From: Streptosporangium album
GTDB taxonomy: Bacteria; Actinomycetota; Actinomycetes; Streptosporangiales; Streptosporangiaceae
Length of the DNA stretch: 64,000 nucleotides
Direction: 5' to 3'
NCBI RefSeq assembly: GCF_014203795.1
Contig: NZ_JACHJU010000001.1
Location: 3,410,001 to 3,474,000, forward strand
Positions 1-10,573 of this stretch are shown here, piece after piece. The notes below the pieces were generated by a model that saw only the letters and a list, made by a program, of their open reading frames with translations, did no database searches and was not told where the DNA came from. The position numbers and the translations under genes were made by a program. Each line of letters opens with the position of its first letter. The first letter of the stretch is position 1.

Positions 1-1
1 C

Positions 2-466
2 CACACCATGTTCAAGAAGGTCGAGACGGTCAACTACCCCGAGGAGAAGCGGCCCACGGCTCCGCGCTTCCACGGCCGGCACCAGCTCAACCGCTGGCCC
101 GACGGCCTGGAGAAGTGCGTCGGCTGTGAGCTCTGCGCCTGGGCGTGTCCGGCCGACGCGATCTTCGTCGAGGGTGCGGACAACACCGACGAGGAGCGGT
201 TCTCGCCGGGTGAGCGGTACGGGCGCACCTACCAGATCAACTATCTGCGGTGCATTCTGTGCGGCCTCTGCATCGAGGCCTGCCCGACCCGTGCGCTGAC
301 CATGACCAACGAGTACGAGCTCGCCGACTCGAGCCGCGAGAGCCTCATCTACACCAAGGAGATGCTCCTCGCGCCGCTCGGTCCCGGCATGGAGGTCCCC
401 CCGCACGCGATGCGTCTGGGCGAGACCGAAGAGGACTACTACCGGCTGGGACGTAACAATGGGTGA
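2..466 (+). CDS. nuoI: NADH-quinone oxidoreductase subunit I (5' truncated by window)
   Basis: This is the peripheral-arm iron-sulfur subunit of respiratory complex I, which passes electrons from NADH oxidation toward menaquinone. Counting from the ATG at base 8, two 4Fe-4S ferredoxin motifs are visible: C37, C40, C43, C47 and C82, C85, C88, C92. The reading frame stays open to the first base of the window. Actinobacterial NuoI proteins carry about 15-30 more residues before this methionine, so base 8 is probably internal and the true start lies upstream. The stop overlaps the nuoJ start by 8 bp, so the two are translationally coupled. Confidence 0.97.
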   Translation, partial: HTMFKKVETVNYPEEKRPTAPRFHGRHQLNRWPDGLEKCVGCELCAWACPADAIFVEGADNTDEERFSPGERYGRTYQINYLRCILCGLCIEACPTRALTMTNEYELADSSRESLIYTKEMLLAPLGPGMEVPPHAMRLGETEEDYYRLGRNNG

Positions 467-1292
467 GACCATCACGTTCTGGGTGCTGGCGGTCGTCTCG
501 GTGTCGGCCGCCCTCGGGCTCGTCTTCAGCCGCAAGGCCGTCTACTCGGCACTCATGCTGGGCGTCGTCATGCTGTCCCTCGCGGTGCTCTACGCCGTCC
601 AGGACGCCCCCTTCCTCGCCGCGGTGCAGATCATCGTCTACACCGGCGCGGTCATGATGCTCTTCCTGTTCGTCCTGATGCTCGTCGGCGTGGACTCCGC
701 CGACTCGCTGGTCGAGACGATCAAGGGGCAGCGCTTCTGGGCGACCATCGCGGGCCTGAGCTTCGCCGCCCTGCTCGCCCTGGGGGTCGGCAACACGGTG
801 TTCACCCCGGAGGTGGGCATCGCCGGCGCGATCAAGGAGTCGGGCGGCAACGTTCCGGCTCTGGCACAGCTCATCTTCACCCGGTACGTCTTCGCCTTCG
901 AGGTCACCTCGGCGCTGCTGATCACCGCCGCGCTCGGTGCGATGGTCCTGGCCCACCGTGAGCGGATCCAGCCCAAGGCCACCCAGCGTGACCTGGCCCG
1001 CGCCCGGTTCACCGGCCCGCAGCCGTCGCCGCTGCCCGGTCCGGGCACCTACGCGCTGCACAACGCGATCGACATGCCGGCCCTGCTGCCCGACGGCTCG
1101 GTCTCGCCCAAGTCGATCAACCGGGTGCTCGCCAGGCACGAGATCGAGGACGGCTTCACGCCCACCGACCCGGCGAAGGCGGCACTCATCAGGCAGGTCC
1201 TGGACAAGGACGCCGCCCAGGATGAGGACCCCGACCTGGCCGACAGGCCCGTCCAGGCGAAGGACGCGCTTCAGCAGGAGGACAGCAAGTGA
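459..1292 (+). CDS. nuoJ: NADH-quinone oxidoreductase subunit J
   Basis: Membrane-arm subunit of complex I. The 277-residue protein begins with several hydrophobic helices in the NuoJ pattern (residues about 1-165). It ends in a charged, Pro/Asp-rich cytoplasmic tail of about 110 residues that is longer than in enterobacterial NuoJ but common in actinobacteria. The ATG sits inside the end of nuoI, and the stop overlaps the nuoK GTG start by 4 bp, so this is an unbroken operon. Confidence 0.96.
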   Translation: MGETITFWVLAVVSVSAALGLVFSRKAVYSALMLGVVMLSLAVLYAVQDAPFLAAVQIIVYTGAVMMLFLFVLMLVGVDSADSLVETIKGQRFWATIAGLSFAALLALGVGNTVFTPEVGIAGAIKESGGNVPALAQLIFTRYVFAFEVTSALLITAALGAMVLAHRERIQPKATQRDLARARFTGPQPSPLPGPGTYALHNAIDMPALLPDGSVSPKSINRVLARHEIEDGFTPTDPAKAALIRQVLDKDAAQDEDPDLADRPVQAKDALQQEDSK

Positions 1293-1585
1293 CCACTCAC
1301 TACCTGGTGCTCTCCGCGCTGCTGTTCGCGATCGGTGGTGTCGGCGTGCTGGTGCGGCGCAACGCGATCGTGGTGTTCATGTGCGTGGAGCTCATGCTCA
1401 ACGCCTGCAACCTCGCGTTCGTCGCCTTCGCCAGGCAGCACGGCAACCTGGACGGCCAGCTCATCGCGTTCTTCGTGATGGTGGTGGCCGCGGCGGAGGT
1501 CGTGATCGGCCTTGCCATCATCGTGATGATCTTCCGAACCCGCAGGTCCGCGTCGGTGGACGACGCCAACCTGCTGAAGTACTAA
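1289..1585 (+). CDS. nuoK: NADH-quinone oxidoreductase subunit K
   Basis: Small MrpC-like membrane subunit of complex I, 98 residues with three predicted helices. Conserved membrane glutamates typical of NuoK are seen in the [11 protein letters not shown] segment and near AEVVIGLAI. It starts with GTG overlapping the nuoJ stop (GTGA). Together with NuoJ and the antiporter-like subunits it forms the proton-translocating arm. Confidence 0.97.
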   Translation: MTTHYLVLSALLFAIGGVGVLVRRNAIVVFMCVELMLNACNLAFVAFARQHGNLDGQLIAFFVMVVAAAEVVIGLAIIVMIFRTRRSASVDDANLLKY

Positions 1586-1594
1586 GAGGTGGCC

Positions 1595-3493
1595 GTGGAA
1601 CCCGCTGACATCATCCCGCATTCCGGGGGGGTGATCGGAGTCTCCTGGCTCATGATCGCGCTGCCGCTGCTCGGTGCCGCGATCCTGCTGCTGGGCGGAC
1701 GCCGTACCGACCGCTGGGGCCACTTCCTCGGTGTCGCCATGGCGCTCGCCTCCTTCGTGGTGGCCGTCCTCTCCTTCATGGAGATGCTGGGCCTGCCCGA
1801 GGACCAGCGCCGCCAGGCCGTCCACCTCTACCGGTTCATCCCCGGCGTCGCCGACATGGGCCTGCTGATCGACCCGTTGTCGATCAGCTTCGCGCTGCTG
1901 ATCACCGGTGTGGGTTCGCTGATCCACATCTACTCGATCGGCTACATGTCGCACGACCCCGACCGGCGCCGGTTCTTCGCCTACCTGAACCTGTTCGTCG
2001 CGGCGATGCTCCTGCTCGTGCTGTCGGACAACTACGTCGGCCTGTTCGTCGGCTGGGAGGGCGTGGGTCTCGCGTCCTACCTGCTGATCGGGTTCTGGCA
2101 GTTCAAGCCGACCGCGGCGGCGGCCGCCAAGAAGGCCTTCATCGTCAACCGCGTCGGCGACTTCGGCCTGCTGATCGCGATCTTCACGATCTGGACGACG
2201 TTCGGCTCGCTCGCCTTCAAGGAGGTCTTCCCGCTCGCGGGCGAGGCCCCCAGCGGCACGATGACCGCCATCGGCCTGCTGCTGCTTCTGGGCGCCTGCG
2301 GCAAGTCGGCCCAGCTCCCGCTGCAGTCGTGGCTGCTGGACGCGATGGAGGGTCCGACCCCGGTCTCGGCCCTCATCCACGCCGCGACCATGGTCACCGC
2401 AGGTGTCTACCTGGTCGTCCGCTCCGGCGCGTTCTTCGAGGTCGCCCCGACCGCGCAGCTCGTCGTGACGATCGTCGGCGTGGCCACGCTGCTCGCCGGT
2501 GCGATCATCGGTTGCGCCAAGGACGACATCAAGAAGGGCCTGGCCGGCTCCACGATGTCGCAGATCGGCTACATGATGCTCGCCGCGGGTATCGGCCCGG
2601 CGGGCTACGCCTTCGCCATCGCGCACCTGATCACGCACGGCTTCTTCAAGGCCAACATGTTCCTCGGCGCCGGCTCGGTCATGCACGCCATGAACGACGA
2701 GGTCGACATGCGCCGGTACGGCGGGCTGTTCTCGGTGATGAAGGTCACCGCGATCACCTTCATCATCGGCTACCTGGCGATCATCGGCTTCCCGCTGCTG
2801 TCCGGTTACTTCACCAAGGACGGCATCATCGAGACGGCCATGGAGCACAACGAGATCCTGGGCTGGCTCGCGGTCGTGGGCGCCGGCATCACCGGCTTCT
2901 ACATGTCGCGCATGATCTTCATGACCTTCTTCGGCAAGAAGCGCTGGGCCGACGACGCCCATCCGCACGAGTCGCCCTCGGTCATGACCGTGCCGCTGGT
3001 CATCCTTTCCATCGGCTCGGTCTTCCTGGGCGCCTTCCTGATCCTGGGCAACCGGTTCATGACGTTCATCGGCCCGGCCGTCGGCCTGCCCGAGGAACTG
3101 CCCACGTTCCACGCCTTCAGCGTCCCCGGCCTGGCCACGCTGGCCCTGGTCGCGGTCGGCGTCATCATCGCCTGGTTCCGGTACGGCGCCGCCGAGGTGC
3201 CCCGGGTCGCCCCGCGCGGCTCGTTCCTCACCACGTTCGCCCGCCGCGACCTGTACGGCGACGCCCTGAACGAGACGCTGTTCATGCGCCCCGGCCAGTG
3301 GCTCGCCCGGATCGCGGTGTTCGTCGACAACCGCGGCATCGACGGTCTGGTCAACGGGCTGGCAGCCGGGATCGGCGGGACCTCCGGACGGCTGCGTCGC
3401 ATCCAGACCGGCTACGTACGGTCCTACGCGTTGTCCATCCTCTTCGGTGCCGCCGTGGTCGTTGGCGCGCTGCTCTACGTAGGGAACATGTGA
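1595..3493 (+). CDS. nuoL: NADH-quinone oxidoreductase subunit L
   Basis: The largest antiporter-like membrane subunit of complex I, about 632 residues with many transmembrane helices. The proton-channel signature is present, including [16 protein letters not shown] and the lysine- and histidine-bearing helices around [17 protein letters not shown]. Two in-frame GTG codons lie at 1589 and 1595. The second is preferred because AAGAGG at 1584-1589 gives it a properly spaced ribosome binding site, while the first overlaps that site. The stop shares one base with the nuoM ATG (TGATG). Confidence 0.96.
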   Translation: MEPADIIPHSGGVIGVSWLMIALPLLGAAILLLGGRRTDRWGHFLGVAMALASFVVAVLSFMEMLGLPEDQRRQAVHLYRFIPGVADMGLLIDPLSISFALLITGVGSLIHIYSIGYMSHDPDRRRFFAYLNLFVAAMLLLVLSDNYVGLFVGWEGVGLASYLLIGFWQFKPTAAAAAKKAFIVNRVGDFGLLIAIFTIWTTFGSLAFKEVFPLAGEAPSGTMTAIGLLLLLGACGKSAQLPLQSWLLDAMEGPTPVSALIHAATMVTAGVYLVVRSGAFFEVAPTAQLVVTIVGVATLLAGAIIGCAKDDIKKGLAGSTMSQIGYMMLAAGIGPAGYAFAIAHLITHGFFKANMFLGAGSVMHAMNDEVDMRRYGGLFSVMKVTAITFIIGYLAIIGFPLLSGYFTKDGIIETAMEHNEILGWLAVVGAGITGFYMSRMIFMTFFGKKRWADDAHPHESPSVMTVPLVILSIGSVFLGAFLILGNRFMTFIGPAVGLPEELPTFHAFSVPGLATLALVAVGVIIAWFRYGAAEVPRVAPRGSFLTTFARRDLYGDALNETLFMRPGQWLARIAVFVDNRGIDGLVNGLAAGIGGTSGRLRRIQTGYVRSYALSILFGAAVVVGALLYVGNM

Positions 3494-5022
3494 TGCCCTG
3501 GCTCTCGATCCTGATGGCCGTGCCCGTGCTGGGCGCGGTCGGGGTCTCCCTCACCAAGAGTGACAAGCTCGCCAAGCAGGCGGCCCTCGTGGTCTCGCTG
3601 GTCGTGCTGGCGCTGACCGGTGTGGTGGCGGCCCAGTTCAACCCCTCCTCGACGACGCGGTTCCAGTTCGCCGAGGTCTACGACTGGATTCCCCGGTTCG
3701 GCGTGCACTACGGCGTCGGCGTGGACGGCATCGCCCTGGTGCTGATCGCGCTCTCGGCGGTGCTCGTGCCGATCGTGATCCTGGCCTCCTGGCACGACGC
3801 CGACGGCACCGGGGCCGCGGCCCCGCCCAAGCGGTCGGTGAAGACCTACTTCGCGCTGCTGCTGGTGCTGGAAGCGATGATGATCGGCGTCTTCGCGGCG
3901 ACCGACGTCTTCCTCTTCTACGTCTTCTTCGAAGCCATGCTGATCCCGATGTACTTCATGATCGGATCGTACGGCGGCGCCCAGCGGTCCTACGCGGCCG
4001 TGAAGTTCCTGCTCTACTCGCTGTTCGGCGGCCTGCTCATGCTGGTCGCGGTGATCGCGCTCTACGTGATCGCCGCCAAGAGCACGTTCATGTTCCCCGA
4101 GCTGGTCGGGGTCATCAAGGACCCGAACACGCAGAAGTGGCTGTTCCTCGGCTTCTTCGTCGCGTTCGCGGTCAAGGCGCCGCTCTGGCCGTTCCACACC
4201 TGGCTGCCCGACGCGGCCGCGCAGGCCCCGGCCGGCGCCGCCGTGCTGCTGGTCGGCGTGCTGGACAAGGTCGGCACCTACGGCATGCTCCGCTTCTGCC
4301 TGGAGCTGTTCCCGGACGCGGCGAAGTTCTTCACCCCGCTGGTGATCGTCCTGTCGGTCGTGGGCATCGTCTACGGCGCGATCGTGGCGATCGGCCAGAC
4401 CGACATCAAGCGCCTGATCGCCTACACCTCGATCTCGCACTTCGGCTTCATCGCGCTGGGCGTCTTCGCGATGACCGCGCACGGCGGCGCGGGTGCCACG
4501 CTCTACATGGTCAACCACGGCTTCTCGACCGGCGCGCTGTTCCTGATCGCCGGATTCCTGATCTACCGCCGGGGGTCCAGCCAGATCGCCGACTACGGCG
4601 GCGTGCAGAAGGTCGCCCCGCTCCTCGCGGGCACCTTCCTGATCGCCGGACTGTCGGGCCTCTCCCTGCCGGGCCTGTCCTCGTTCGTCAGCGAGTTCAT
4701 GGTCCTGATGGGCACCTACGAGCGCTACGCGGTCCCGGCGATCATCGCCACGAGCGGTGTGGTCCTGGCGGCCGTCTACATCCTGTGGATGTACCAGCGC
4801 ACGATGAACGGCCCGACAGCCGAGTCGGTCAAGGGCTTCACCGACCTGAACGTCCGGGAGCGGTGGGTGGTGGCACCGCTGATCGCGGTGATCATCGCCC
4901 TCGGTTTCTTCCCGGCGCCGGTGCTCAACGTGATCAACCCGGCGGTGGACCAGACGCTGTCCAACGTCCATGTGGTCCAGTTCACCCCAGCCGTCGCTGA
5001 CAAGAAGGGGGCCGGGCAGTGA
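3493..5022 (+). CDS. nuoM: NADH-quinone oxidoreductase subunit M
   Basis: Antiporter-like proton-pumping subunit of complex I, 509 residues. The frame is open far upstream inside nuoL, but the protein starts at the ATG at 3493 ([14 protein letters not shown]), which overlaps the nuoL stop by one base. The channel glutamate segment FYVFFEAMLIPMYFMIGSYG, the PLWPFHTWLPDA motif and the conserved lysine of IGQTDIKRLIAYTSISHFG are all visible. A 4-bp GTGA overlap couples it to nuoN. Confidence 0.97.
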   Translation: MPWLSILMAVPVLGAVGVSLTKSDKLAKQAALVVSLVVLALTGVVAAQFNPSSTTRFQFAEVYDWIPRFGVHYGVGVDGIALVLIALSAVLVPIVILASWHDADGTGAAAPPKRSVKTYFALLLVLEAMMIGVFAATDVFLFYVFFEAMLIPMYFMIGSYGGAQRSYAAVKFLLYSLFGGLLMLVAVIALYVIAAKSTFMFPELVGVIKDPNTQKWLFLGFFVAFAVKAPLWPFHTWLPDAAAQAPAGAAVLLVGVLDKVGTYGMLRFCLELFPDAAKFFTPLVIVLSVVGIVYGAIVAIGQTDIKRLIAYTSISHFGFIALGVFAMTAHGGAGATLYMVNHGFSTGALFLIAGFLIYRRGSSQIADYGGVQKVAPLLAGTFLIAGLSGLSLPGLSSFVSEFMVLMGTYERYAVPAIIATSGVVLAAVYILWMYQRTMNGPTAESVKGFTDLNVRERWVVAPLIAVIIALGFFPAPVLNVINPAVDQTLSNVHVVQFTPAVADKKGAGQ

Positions 5023-6569
5023 ACGGCACCATCCAAGCTCCGACGATCGAATACGCGCTGCTCTCTCCGATGCTGGTCGTGTTCGGCGCGGCGATCATCG
5101 GTGTGCTGGTCGAGGCGTTCGCGCCCCGCTACCTGCGCAAGTCGATCCACGTGCCGCTCACGCTGCTGGCGTTGGTCGGCGCGTTCGCCACGACCATCCT
5201 GACGGCCCTGAACGGCCTGCCGGACAAGCCCGCCGCCATGGGCGCGGTCGCGGTCGACGGACCATCCCTGTTCATCTGGGGCATCATCCTCATCCTGGCC
5301 TTCGTCAGCGTGCTGCTGGTCAACGACGACGAGCAGTTCGTCGCGCAGGCGGCAGCCGTACCGGGGAGCGCCGACGAGGAGGAGGCGGTCCGCAGCGGGT
5401 TCGTCCAGACCGAGGTCTACCCGCTGCTGCTCTTCGCGGTCGGCGGCATGCTGCTCTTCGCCGCGGCCAACGACCTGCTGGTCATGTTCGTCGGCCTTGA
5501 GGTCATGTCCCTGCCGCTGTACCTGCTCTGTGGCCTGGCCCGCCGCCGCCGCCTGCTCTCGCAGGAGGCCTCGGTCAAATACTTCCTGCTCGGCGCGTTC
5601 TCCTCGGCCTTCTTCCTGTACGGCATGGCCCTGGTGTACGGCTACGCCGGCTCGGTCGACCTGAAGGCCATCTCCGCCGCGCTCGGCACGGTCTCCGGCC
5701 AGGACACGCTGCTGTTCATCGGCGTCGCGTTGCTCGGCGTCGGCCTGCTGTTCAAGATCGGTGCCGCCCCCTTCCAGGCGTGGAAGCCCGACGTCTACCA
5801 GGGCGCGCCCACCGCCGTCACCGCCCTGATGGCCTCCACCGTGCTGGTGGCGGCCTTCGGCGCCGTGCTGCGGGTCTTCTGGGTCGCCCTGGGCGGCCTG
5901 GAGTGGAACTGGCAGCCGGTCATGTGGGGAGTCGCGATCCTGACCATGATCGTCGGTGCGATCCTGGCCATCACCCAGACCGACATCAAGCGCATGCTGG
6001 CCTACTCCTCGGTCGCGCACGCGGGCTTCCTGCTCACCGGCGTGATCGCGATCGGCACCTTCGCGCAGAACACGCAGGCGCTGTCGGCCATCCTGTTCTA
6101 CCTGGCCGCGTACGGCTTCACCACGGTCGGAGCCTTCGCGATCGTCACCATGGTCCGCGACGCGGGCGGCGAGGCCGGGCACCTGTCCCGGTGGGCCGGG
6201 CTCGGCAAGCGCTCCCCGGTGCTGGCCGGCATCTTCGCCTTCTTCCTGCTGGCCTTCGCGGGTATCCCGCTGACCAGCGGTTTCTTCGGCAAGTACGCCG
6301 TGTTCGCGGCTGCGGTCTCCGGTGGTGCGCTGCCGCTGGTCATCGTGGGTGTGGTGAGCTCGGCGATCGCCGCGTTCTTCTACGTCCGCGTGATCGTGCT
6401 GATGTTCTTCAGCGAGCCGGCCGCCGACGGACCGACCATCGCCACACCCACCGTGGGCACCTCGGCTGTGGTTGCCCTCGCGGCAGCGGCTACCGTAGTG
6501 CTGGGGGTATTTCCGCAGCCGGTGCTCGATCTGGCGGACCAGGCTGCGTCCGCGTTGTTCATTCGTTAG
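5019..6569 (+). CDS. nuoN: NADH-quinone oxidoreductase subunit N
   Basis: Third antiporter-like subunit of complex I, 516 residues. It shows the family features GLEVMSLPLYLLCGL and APFQAWKPDVYQGAPTAVTA, plus the TQTDIKRMLAYSSVAHAGF lysine helix. The GTG start overlaps the nuoM stop. It is the last nuo gene; the polyprenyl synthase follows after 14 bp, which makes a shared transcript likely. Confidence 0.97.
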   Translation: MNGTIQAPTIEYALLSPMLVVFGAAIIGVLVEAFAPRYLRKSIHVPLTLLALVGAFATTILTALNGLPDKPAAMGAVAVDGPSLFIWGIILILAFVSVLLVNDDEQFVAQAAAVPGSADEEEAVRSGFVQTEVYPLLLFAVGGMLLFAAANDLLVMFVGLEVMSLPLYLLCGLARRRRLLSQEASVKYFLLGAFSSAFFLYGMALVYGYAGSVDLKAISAALGTVSGQDTLLFIGVALLGVGLLFKIGAAPFQAWKPDVYQGAPTAVTALMASTVLVAAFGAVLRVFWVALGGLEWNWQPVMWGVAILTMIVGAILAITQTDIKRMLAYSSVAHAGFLLTGVIAIGTFAQNTQALSAILFYLAAYGFTTVGAFAIVTMVRDAGGEAGHLSRWAGLGKRSPVLAGIFAFFLLAFAGIPLTSGFFGKYAVFAAAVSGGALPLVIVGVVSSAIAAFFYVRVIVLMFFSEPAADGPTIATPTVGTSAVVALAAAATVVLGVFPQPVLDLADQAASALFIR

Positions 6570-6583
6570 AGGAGTAGGGCTTC

Positions 6584-7579
6584 ATGGCTGCGCCACCGGT
6601 TGTTGATCTGCCGTTCGTCGACGAGCGGTTGGCGCAGGACCTCGCTAGCGGACTGGCAGAGGTGGAGAAGCTCCTACGGACCTCGGTGGAGAGTGAGGAC
6701 GCCTTCGTCACGGAGGCGTCCAAGCATCTCATCGAGGCAGGCGGCAAGCGGTTCCGCGCCATGCTCGTGCTGCTCGCCGCCCAGTTCGGCTCGCCGGACG
6801 CCGCCGGAGTGATCCCCGGGGCCGTGGTCATCGAACTGACCCACCTGGCGACGCTCTACCACGACGACGTCATGGACGAGGCTCCGGTGCGCCGGGGCTC
6901 CCCGTCGGCCAACGCCCGCTGGGACAACACCGTGGCCATCCTGACCGGCGACTACCTGTTCGCCCAGGCCTCGGAGATCCTCGCCGACCTCGGCGCCGAC
7001 ATCATCCGGATCCAGGCCCAGACGTTCTCCCGCCTGGTCCGAGGCCAGATCCGCGAGACCATCGGCCCTCGCCCCGACGAGGACCTCGTGGCCCACTACA
7101 TCGACGTCCTGGCCGACAAGACCGGCTCGTTGATCGCCACCTCCGGCCGGTTCGGTGCCCTGCTGAGCGGCGCCTCGCCCGAGGTCGTCAGCAGGCTGAC
7201 CCGCGCCTGCGAGGCCATCGGCGTCGGCTGGCAGCTCGGCGACGACCTGCTCGACGTCGCCTCCGATTCGGCCGAGTCCGGTAAGACGCCCGGCACTGAC
7301 CTGCGTGAGGGCATCCGGACCCTGCCGGTGCTGTACGTCCTGTCGTCCGACACGCCGCAGGACGCCCGCCTGCGCGAGCTGCTGGCCGGGCCGGTGGCCG
7401 AGGACGACATCGACGAGGCCCTCCGGTTGCTGCGCGCGAACCCGGCCATGGAACGTGCCCGCGCCGAACTGGTCGCCTGGGTGGACCGTGCTCGCGAGGA
7501 CCTGTCGGGCCTTCCCGACATTCCCGCCCGGGCTGCCTATCTCGCGCTCTGCGACTATGTCGTCGAGCGCTCCGGCTGA
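6584..7579 (+). CDS. trans-polyprenyl diphosphate synthase
   Basis: Class I isoprenyl diphosphate synthase of 331 residues that condenses isopentenyl diphosphate onto allylic diphosphates. The first aspartate-rich motif DDVMD is at residues 94-98 and the second, GDDLLD, at 219-224. The GGKRFR diphosphate-binding segment is at 53-58. An RBS (GAGGAG) precedes the ATG. Position directly behind nuoN suggests it makes the menaquinone side chain (hepta- to nonaprenyl, GrcC/IspB-like) that complex I needs as its electron acceptor. That role is inferred from context and family; chain length cannot be read from the motifs alone. Confidence 0.93.
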   Translation: MAAPPVVDLPFVDERLAQDLASGLAEVEKLLRTSVESEDAFVTEASKHLIEAGGKRFRAMLVLLAAQFGSPDAAGVIPGAVVIELTHLATLYHDDVMDEAPVRRGSPSANARWDNTVAILTGDYLFAQASEILADLGADIIRIQAQTFSRLVRGQIRETIGPRPDEDLVAHYIDVLADKTGSLIATSGRFGALLSGASPEVVSRLTRACEAIGVGWQLGDDLLDVASDSAESGKTPGTDLREGIRTLPVLYVLSSDTPQDARLRELLAGPVAEDDIDEALRLLRANPAMERARAELVAWVDRAREDLSGLPDIPARAAYLALCDYVVERSG

Positions 7580-7639
7580 GTCTCGTCTCCCGCACCAACA
7601 GGTGCCCTGCTGACTTCCCGGCCCCGACCGAGTGGCTTC

Positions 7640-7665
7640 TCGTCTCCCCCCGCCAGGGGAGACGA
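7640..7665 (+). terminator. Hairpin terminator after the nuo/polyprenyl synthase operon
   Basis: A perfect 10-bp stem (TCGTCTCCCC / GGGGAGACGA) with a 6-nt loop lies about 60 bp after the polyprenyl synthase stop. There is no clear U-tract, as is usual in high-GC actinobacteria. It separates this operon from the convergent rarD-like gene, so it may serve both directions. Confidence 0.7.
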
Positions 7666-7760
7666 CAGCCCTGCTCCGGCGGGTCCGAACGGGTAAACCC
7701 TAACAGGACCGTGCCGCTCTCGCCCGGTGAATGTAACAGGCCGCATGCCCAGCGTGACGG

Positions 7761-8669
7761 CTAGGCGGTCATGGGCTCCAGTGCCGTACGGCGGGCCTGA
7801 CGGGCGGCGCGGAGGCTGTCCCAGGTGAAGACCGCGAGGGCCAGCCAGACGATGGCGAATCCGGCCCAGCGGCTGGGCGGCATGACCTCATGGGCGACGA
7901 ACACGCCGACGAGGAACTGCAATACCGGGGCGATGTACTGGAGCAGGCCGATCGTGGTGAGCGGCACCCGGATCGCGGCGGAGGTGAAGCAGAGCAGTGG
8001 AACAGCCGTGATCACTCCACCCCCGGCCAGCAGGAGGGCGTGCCCCGCGCCCATGCTCCCGAAGGTGCCGGTGCCCTGCCCCTGCAGGTAGAGCAGGTAA
8101 CCGAGCGCGGGCAGCAGCAGCACCAGCGTCTCGATGGTCAGGCTCTCGGCGGCACCGACCTGCGCGATCTTCTTGACCAGGCCGTAGGTGCCGAAGCTGA
8201 CCGCCAGGACCAGCGCGATCCACGGCAGCCGGCCGTAGTCGACGGTGAGGACGACGACGGCCAGGGCTCCCAGCCCGACTGCGCCCCACTGCCACGGCCG
8301 CAGGCGCTCCCTGAGAAGGAAGACGCCGAAGAGCACGCTGACCAGGGGGTTGATGAAGTAGCCGAGAGCGCTCTCGACCACGTGCCCGCTGTTCACGGCG
8401 TAGATGTACACACCCCAGTTGACCGTGATGACCATCGCGGCCAGGGCGAGGAGGCCGAGCTTCCTGGGGGTGCGCAGCAACTCGCGGAACCAGGACCAGT
8501 GACGTCGCACCACGAGGATCGCGACGACGGCGACAAGGGACCACGCGATGCGGTGGGCCAGGATCTCCAGGGCGGCTGAAGGCTTCAGGAGCGGCCAGTA
8601 CAGCGGGAACAGGCCCCACATGGTGTAGGCGGCGATGCCGTACAGGACTCCACGGCGCGATTCAGGCAT
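7761..8669 (-). CDS. rarD: RarD-type EamA permease
   Basis: Ten-helix drug/metabolite transporter family protein, 302 residues, resembling chloramphenicol-sensitive protein RarD. The N-terminus (GVLYGIAAYTMWGLFPLYWP) and the helix containing ALGYFINPLVSVLFGVFLLR match the RarD subgroup, and two EamA repeats fill the length. The natural substrate is unknown. It is transcribed away from msrA. The ATG lies only a few bases from a possible -10 element, so the mRNA may be leaderless. Confidence 0.88.
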   Translation of the reverse strand: MPESRRGVLYGIAAYTMWGLFPLYWPLLKPSAALEILAHRIAWSLVAVVAILVVRRHWSWFRELLRTPRKLGLLALAAMVITVNWGVYIYAVNSGHVVESALGYFINPLVSVLFGVFLLRERLRPWQWGAVGLGALAVVVLTVDYGRLPWIALVLAVSFGTYGLVKKIAQVGAAESLTIETLVLLLPALGYLLYLQGQGTGTFGSMGAGHALLLAGGGVITAVPLLCFTSAAIRVPLTTIGLLQYIAPVLQFLVGVFVAHEVMPPSRWAGFAIVWLALAVFTWDSLRAARQARRTALEPMTA

Positions 8670-8803
8670 GTAGCCTATTTTGACTGCTTACCATTTTTAA
8701 CACAAATTAGCAGTTCTTTCGTAACAGTTAAGAAGCGCTTACGGGAACACTGCAGCTCCTCGGATGGTTCTCTCTGGCAGAAAGCTCGCAGAGGAGGTCC
8801 GCA
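8670..8803. promoter_or_regulatory. Divergent promoter region between rarD and msrA
   Basis: This 134-bp spacer is much richer in A+T than its surroundings (8670-8745). On the minus strand, TTGTGT and CAAAAT separated by 17 bp resemble -35/-10 boxes ending about 7 bp from the rarD ATG. On the plus strand, AGAGGAGG at about 8789-8796 is the msrA ribosome binding site. The promoter boxes are read by eye and uncertain. Confidence 0.4.
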
Positions 8804-9462
<659 letters not shown>

Positions 9463-9466
<4 letters not shown>

Positions 9467-9795
9467 ACAAGGCGCTCTTCGACGAGGTCTCCGTGCTGTT
9501 CGCCGAGCAGCGCGGACTGACCTATCCCGACGATCTGATCAGTGTGGAGATCTACGGGCACTCCATGCTGTTGATCGACAGCGACATGGCGGGGTGCGTG
9601 ACCAGCTACGTAGGTCACAAGCGAGGCGTGTTGGACGCTGATCAACTTCGCATTGTCCGGGAGTGCGCGCGTGACCTCGGAGCGTTGGTCCCACGACTTC
9701 GCCGACGTGAAGGCCGCACCTATGCCGCACGTTGGCTACGGATCGCCGAGCTGATCATGGGCGATTCCCAGGAAGGTGCCCGTTACGGCGAGTAA
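9463..9795 (+). CDS. Hypothetical protein downstream of msrA
   Basis: A 110-residue protein whose GTG start overlaps the msrA stop (GTGA). It begins [19 protein letters not shown] and is moderately charged, with no signal peptide or membrane segment. I do not recognise the family. A degenerate, frameshifted copy of its first 25 or so codons follows the second msrA-like end at 21088-21165. The gene therefore travels with the att-like repeat: either element cargo, or the original neighbour of msrA that was duplicated by integration. Confidence 0.6.
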
Positions 9796-9862
9796 CGACG
9801 GCGACAACTTTCTCTACAGGGCCAAGGGCCAAGGCCGCGTAGTTAGTGGTTGTGGTGCGGTG

Positions 9863-10021
9863 TCAAGGCAGGGTGTAGGTGGCGCGGCTGGTCTTGCGGA
9901 TCAGTCCTTGGCGGGCCCATTGGGCCATCTGAACGCAGAAACTGTGCAGGTCGGGGACACCGAGGAGTTGGCCGACTTCCCGTCCGTTCCAGGAGGGGAT
10001 TCCACGGTCGATCTCTTCGAG
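9863..10021 (-). pseudogene. C-terminal fragment of a winged-helix/HTH protein
   Basis: On the minus strand about 51 codons are open and end in a stop at 9863. The translation contains REVGQLLGVPDLHSFCVQMA followed by QWARQGLIRKTSRATYTLP. This has the look of a C-terminal winged helix: helix, turn, then a wing ending in TYxLP. No start codon or N-terminal part is present, and upstream the sequence switches into an unrelated lipoprotein fragment on the other strand at about 10021. It is a gene remnant; the parent family is not identified. Confidence 0.4.
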
Positions 10022-10396
10022 TCAGGTACGCTGCGGGCGCTGCTCGCCACCGCCTCCTCCATCGGCCCGCGCGCAGCTAAGGGCACCATCTATACCTCCA
10101 AGATCCCCGGCCGGCCTTTCGGCGGGCGGCCGGGACGCGGCGAGAAGGTCGCCTGGGCGCTCTGGTTCGATGCCAAGGGCAGGGTCACTCGCCTGACCAC
10201 CACGACCTCTCAGCGGACGAACGACAACTACGAGCTGGGTCTCAGTTCCGACCTGCGCTTCACCGGCTGGGGCGCCCAGGTGACCATCGAGCCGCCGCCC
10301 GAGGATCTGGTCATCGAGGCCGAGGACCTTCCCGAGCCTGACGACTTGTTCGAGGAGCCGCCGGTGGCGATCGAAGCTCCTTCGAAGGGGGACTGA
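10021..10396 (+). pseudogene. C-terminal fragment of a LppX/LprG-like lipoprotein
   Basis: An ORF runs from 9776 to 10396, but only the part after about 10021 looks like a real protein; the first 80 codons are antisense to the HTH fragment. The tail has WALWFDAKGRVTRLTTTTS, then a sheet-like stretch ending FTGWGAQVTIEPPPEDLV. This matches the C-termini of actinobacterial lipoproteins of the LppX/LprAFG fold, which usually end in (W/F)GxxVxIxxPP. The lipobox and N-terminal half are missing, so this is a truncated remnant. Confidence 0.45.
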
Positions 10397-10436
10397 GCCC
10401 AGGGCTGCATGGTGAAGCCGTGAACGCAGACGTGCT

Positions 10437-10513
10437 GGCCGACCTGCCGGTGCCGGAGCGCCTGGCACATGCCTTGGCCGCGGATGCCGAGGTCCGTCCG
10501 ACGCCGAAGGCTC
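10437..10513 (+). pseudogene. 3' remnant of an XRE antitoxin gene
   Basis: These bases align with the 3' end of the intact antitoxin gene at 11395-11477 (about 80% by eye, including GGAGCGCCTGGC and GAGGTCCGTC). Both are followed by the same 87-bp repeat. Only the last 25 codons remain; the HTH part is gone. It shows that a second, related toxin-antitoxin module once stood here or that the tail was duplicated. Confidence 0.5.
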
Positions 10514-10573
10514 CATCCGCTTGAGAAGTGCCCGAAGTGTTTCGTGGGAGCACGTTTCTCCAGGTCCATCAGT

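Noticed and set aside
345..1139. 264-codon minus-strand frame across nuoI/nuoJ
   Set aside because: Low-complexity Arg/Gly/Asp composition and complete overlap with conserved genes.
1271..3112. 613-codon minus-strand frame opposite nuoK and nuoL
   Set aside because: It is antisense to certain nuo genes, is very rich in Arg, Asp, His and Gln, and arises from third-position GC bias.
2329..3492. Long upstream extension of the nuoM frame
   Set aside because: The extension overlaps nuoL; the real start is the ATG at 3493 that shares a base with the nuoL stop.
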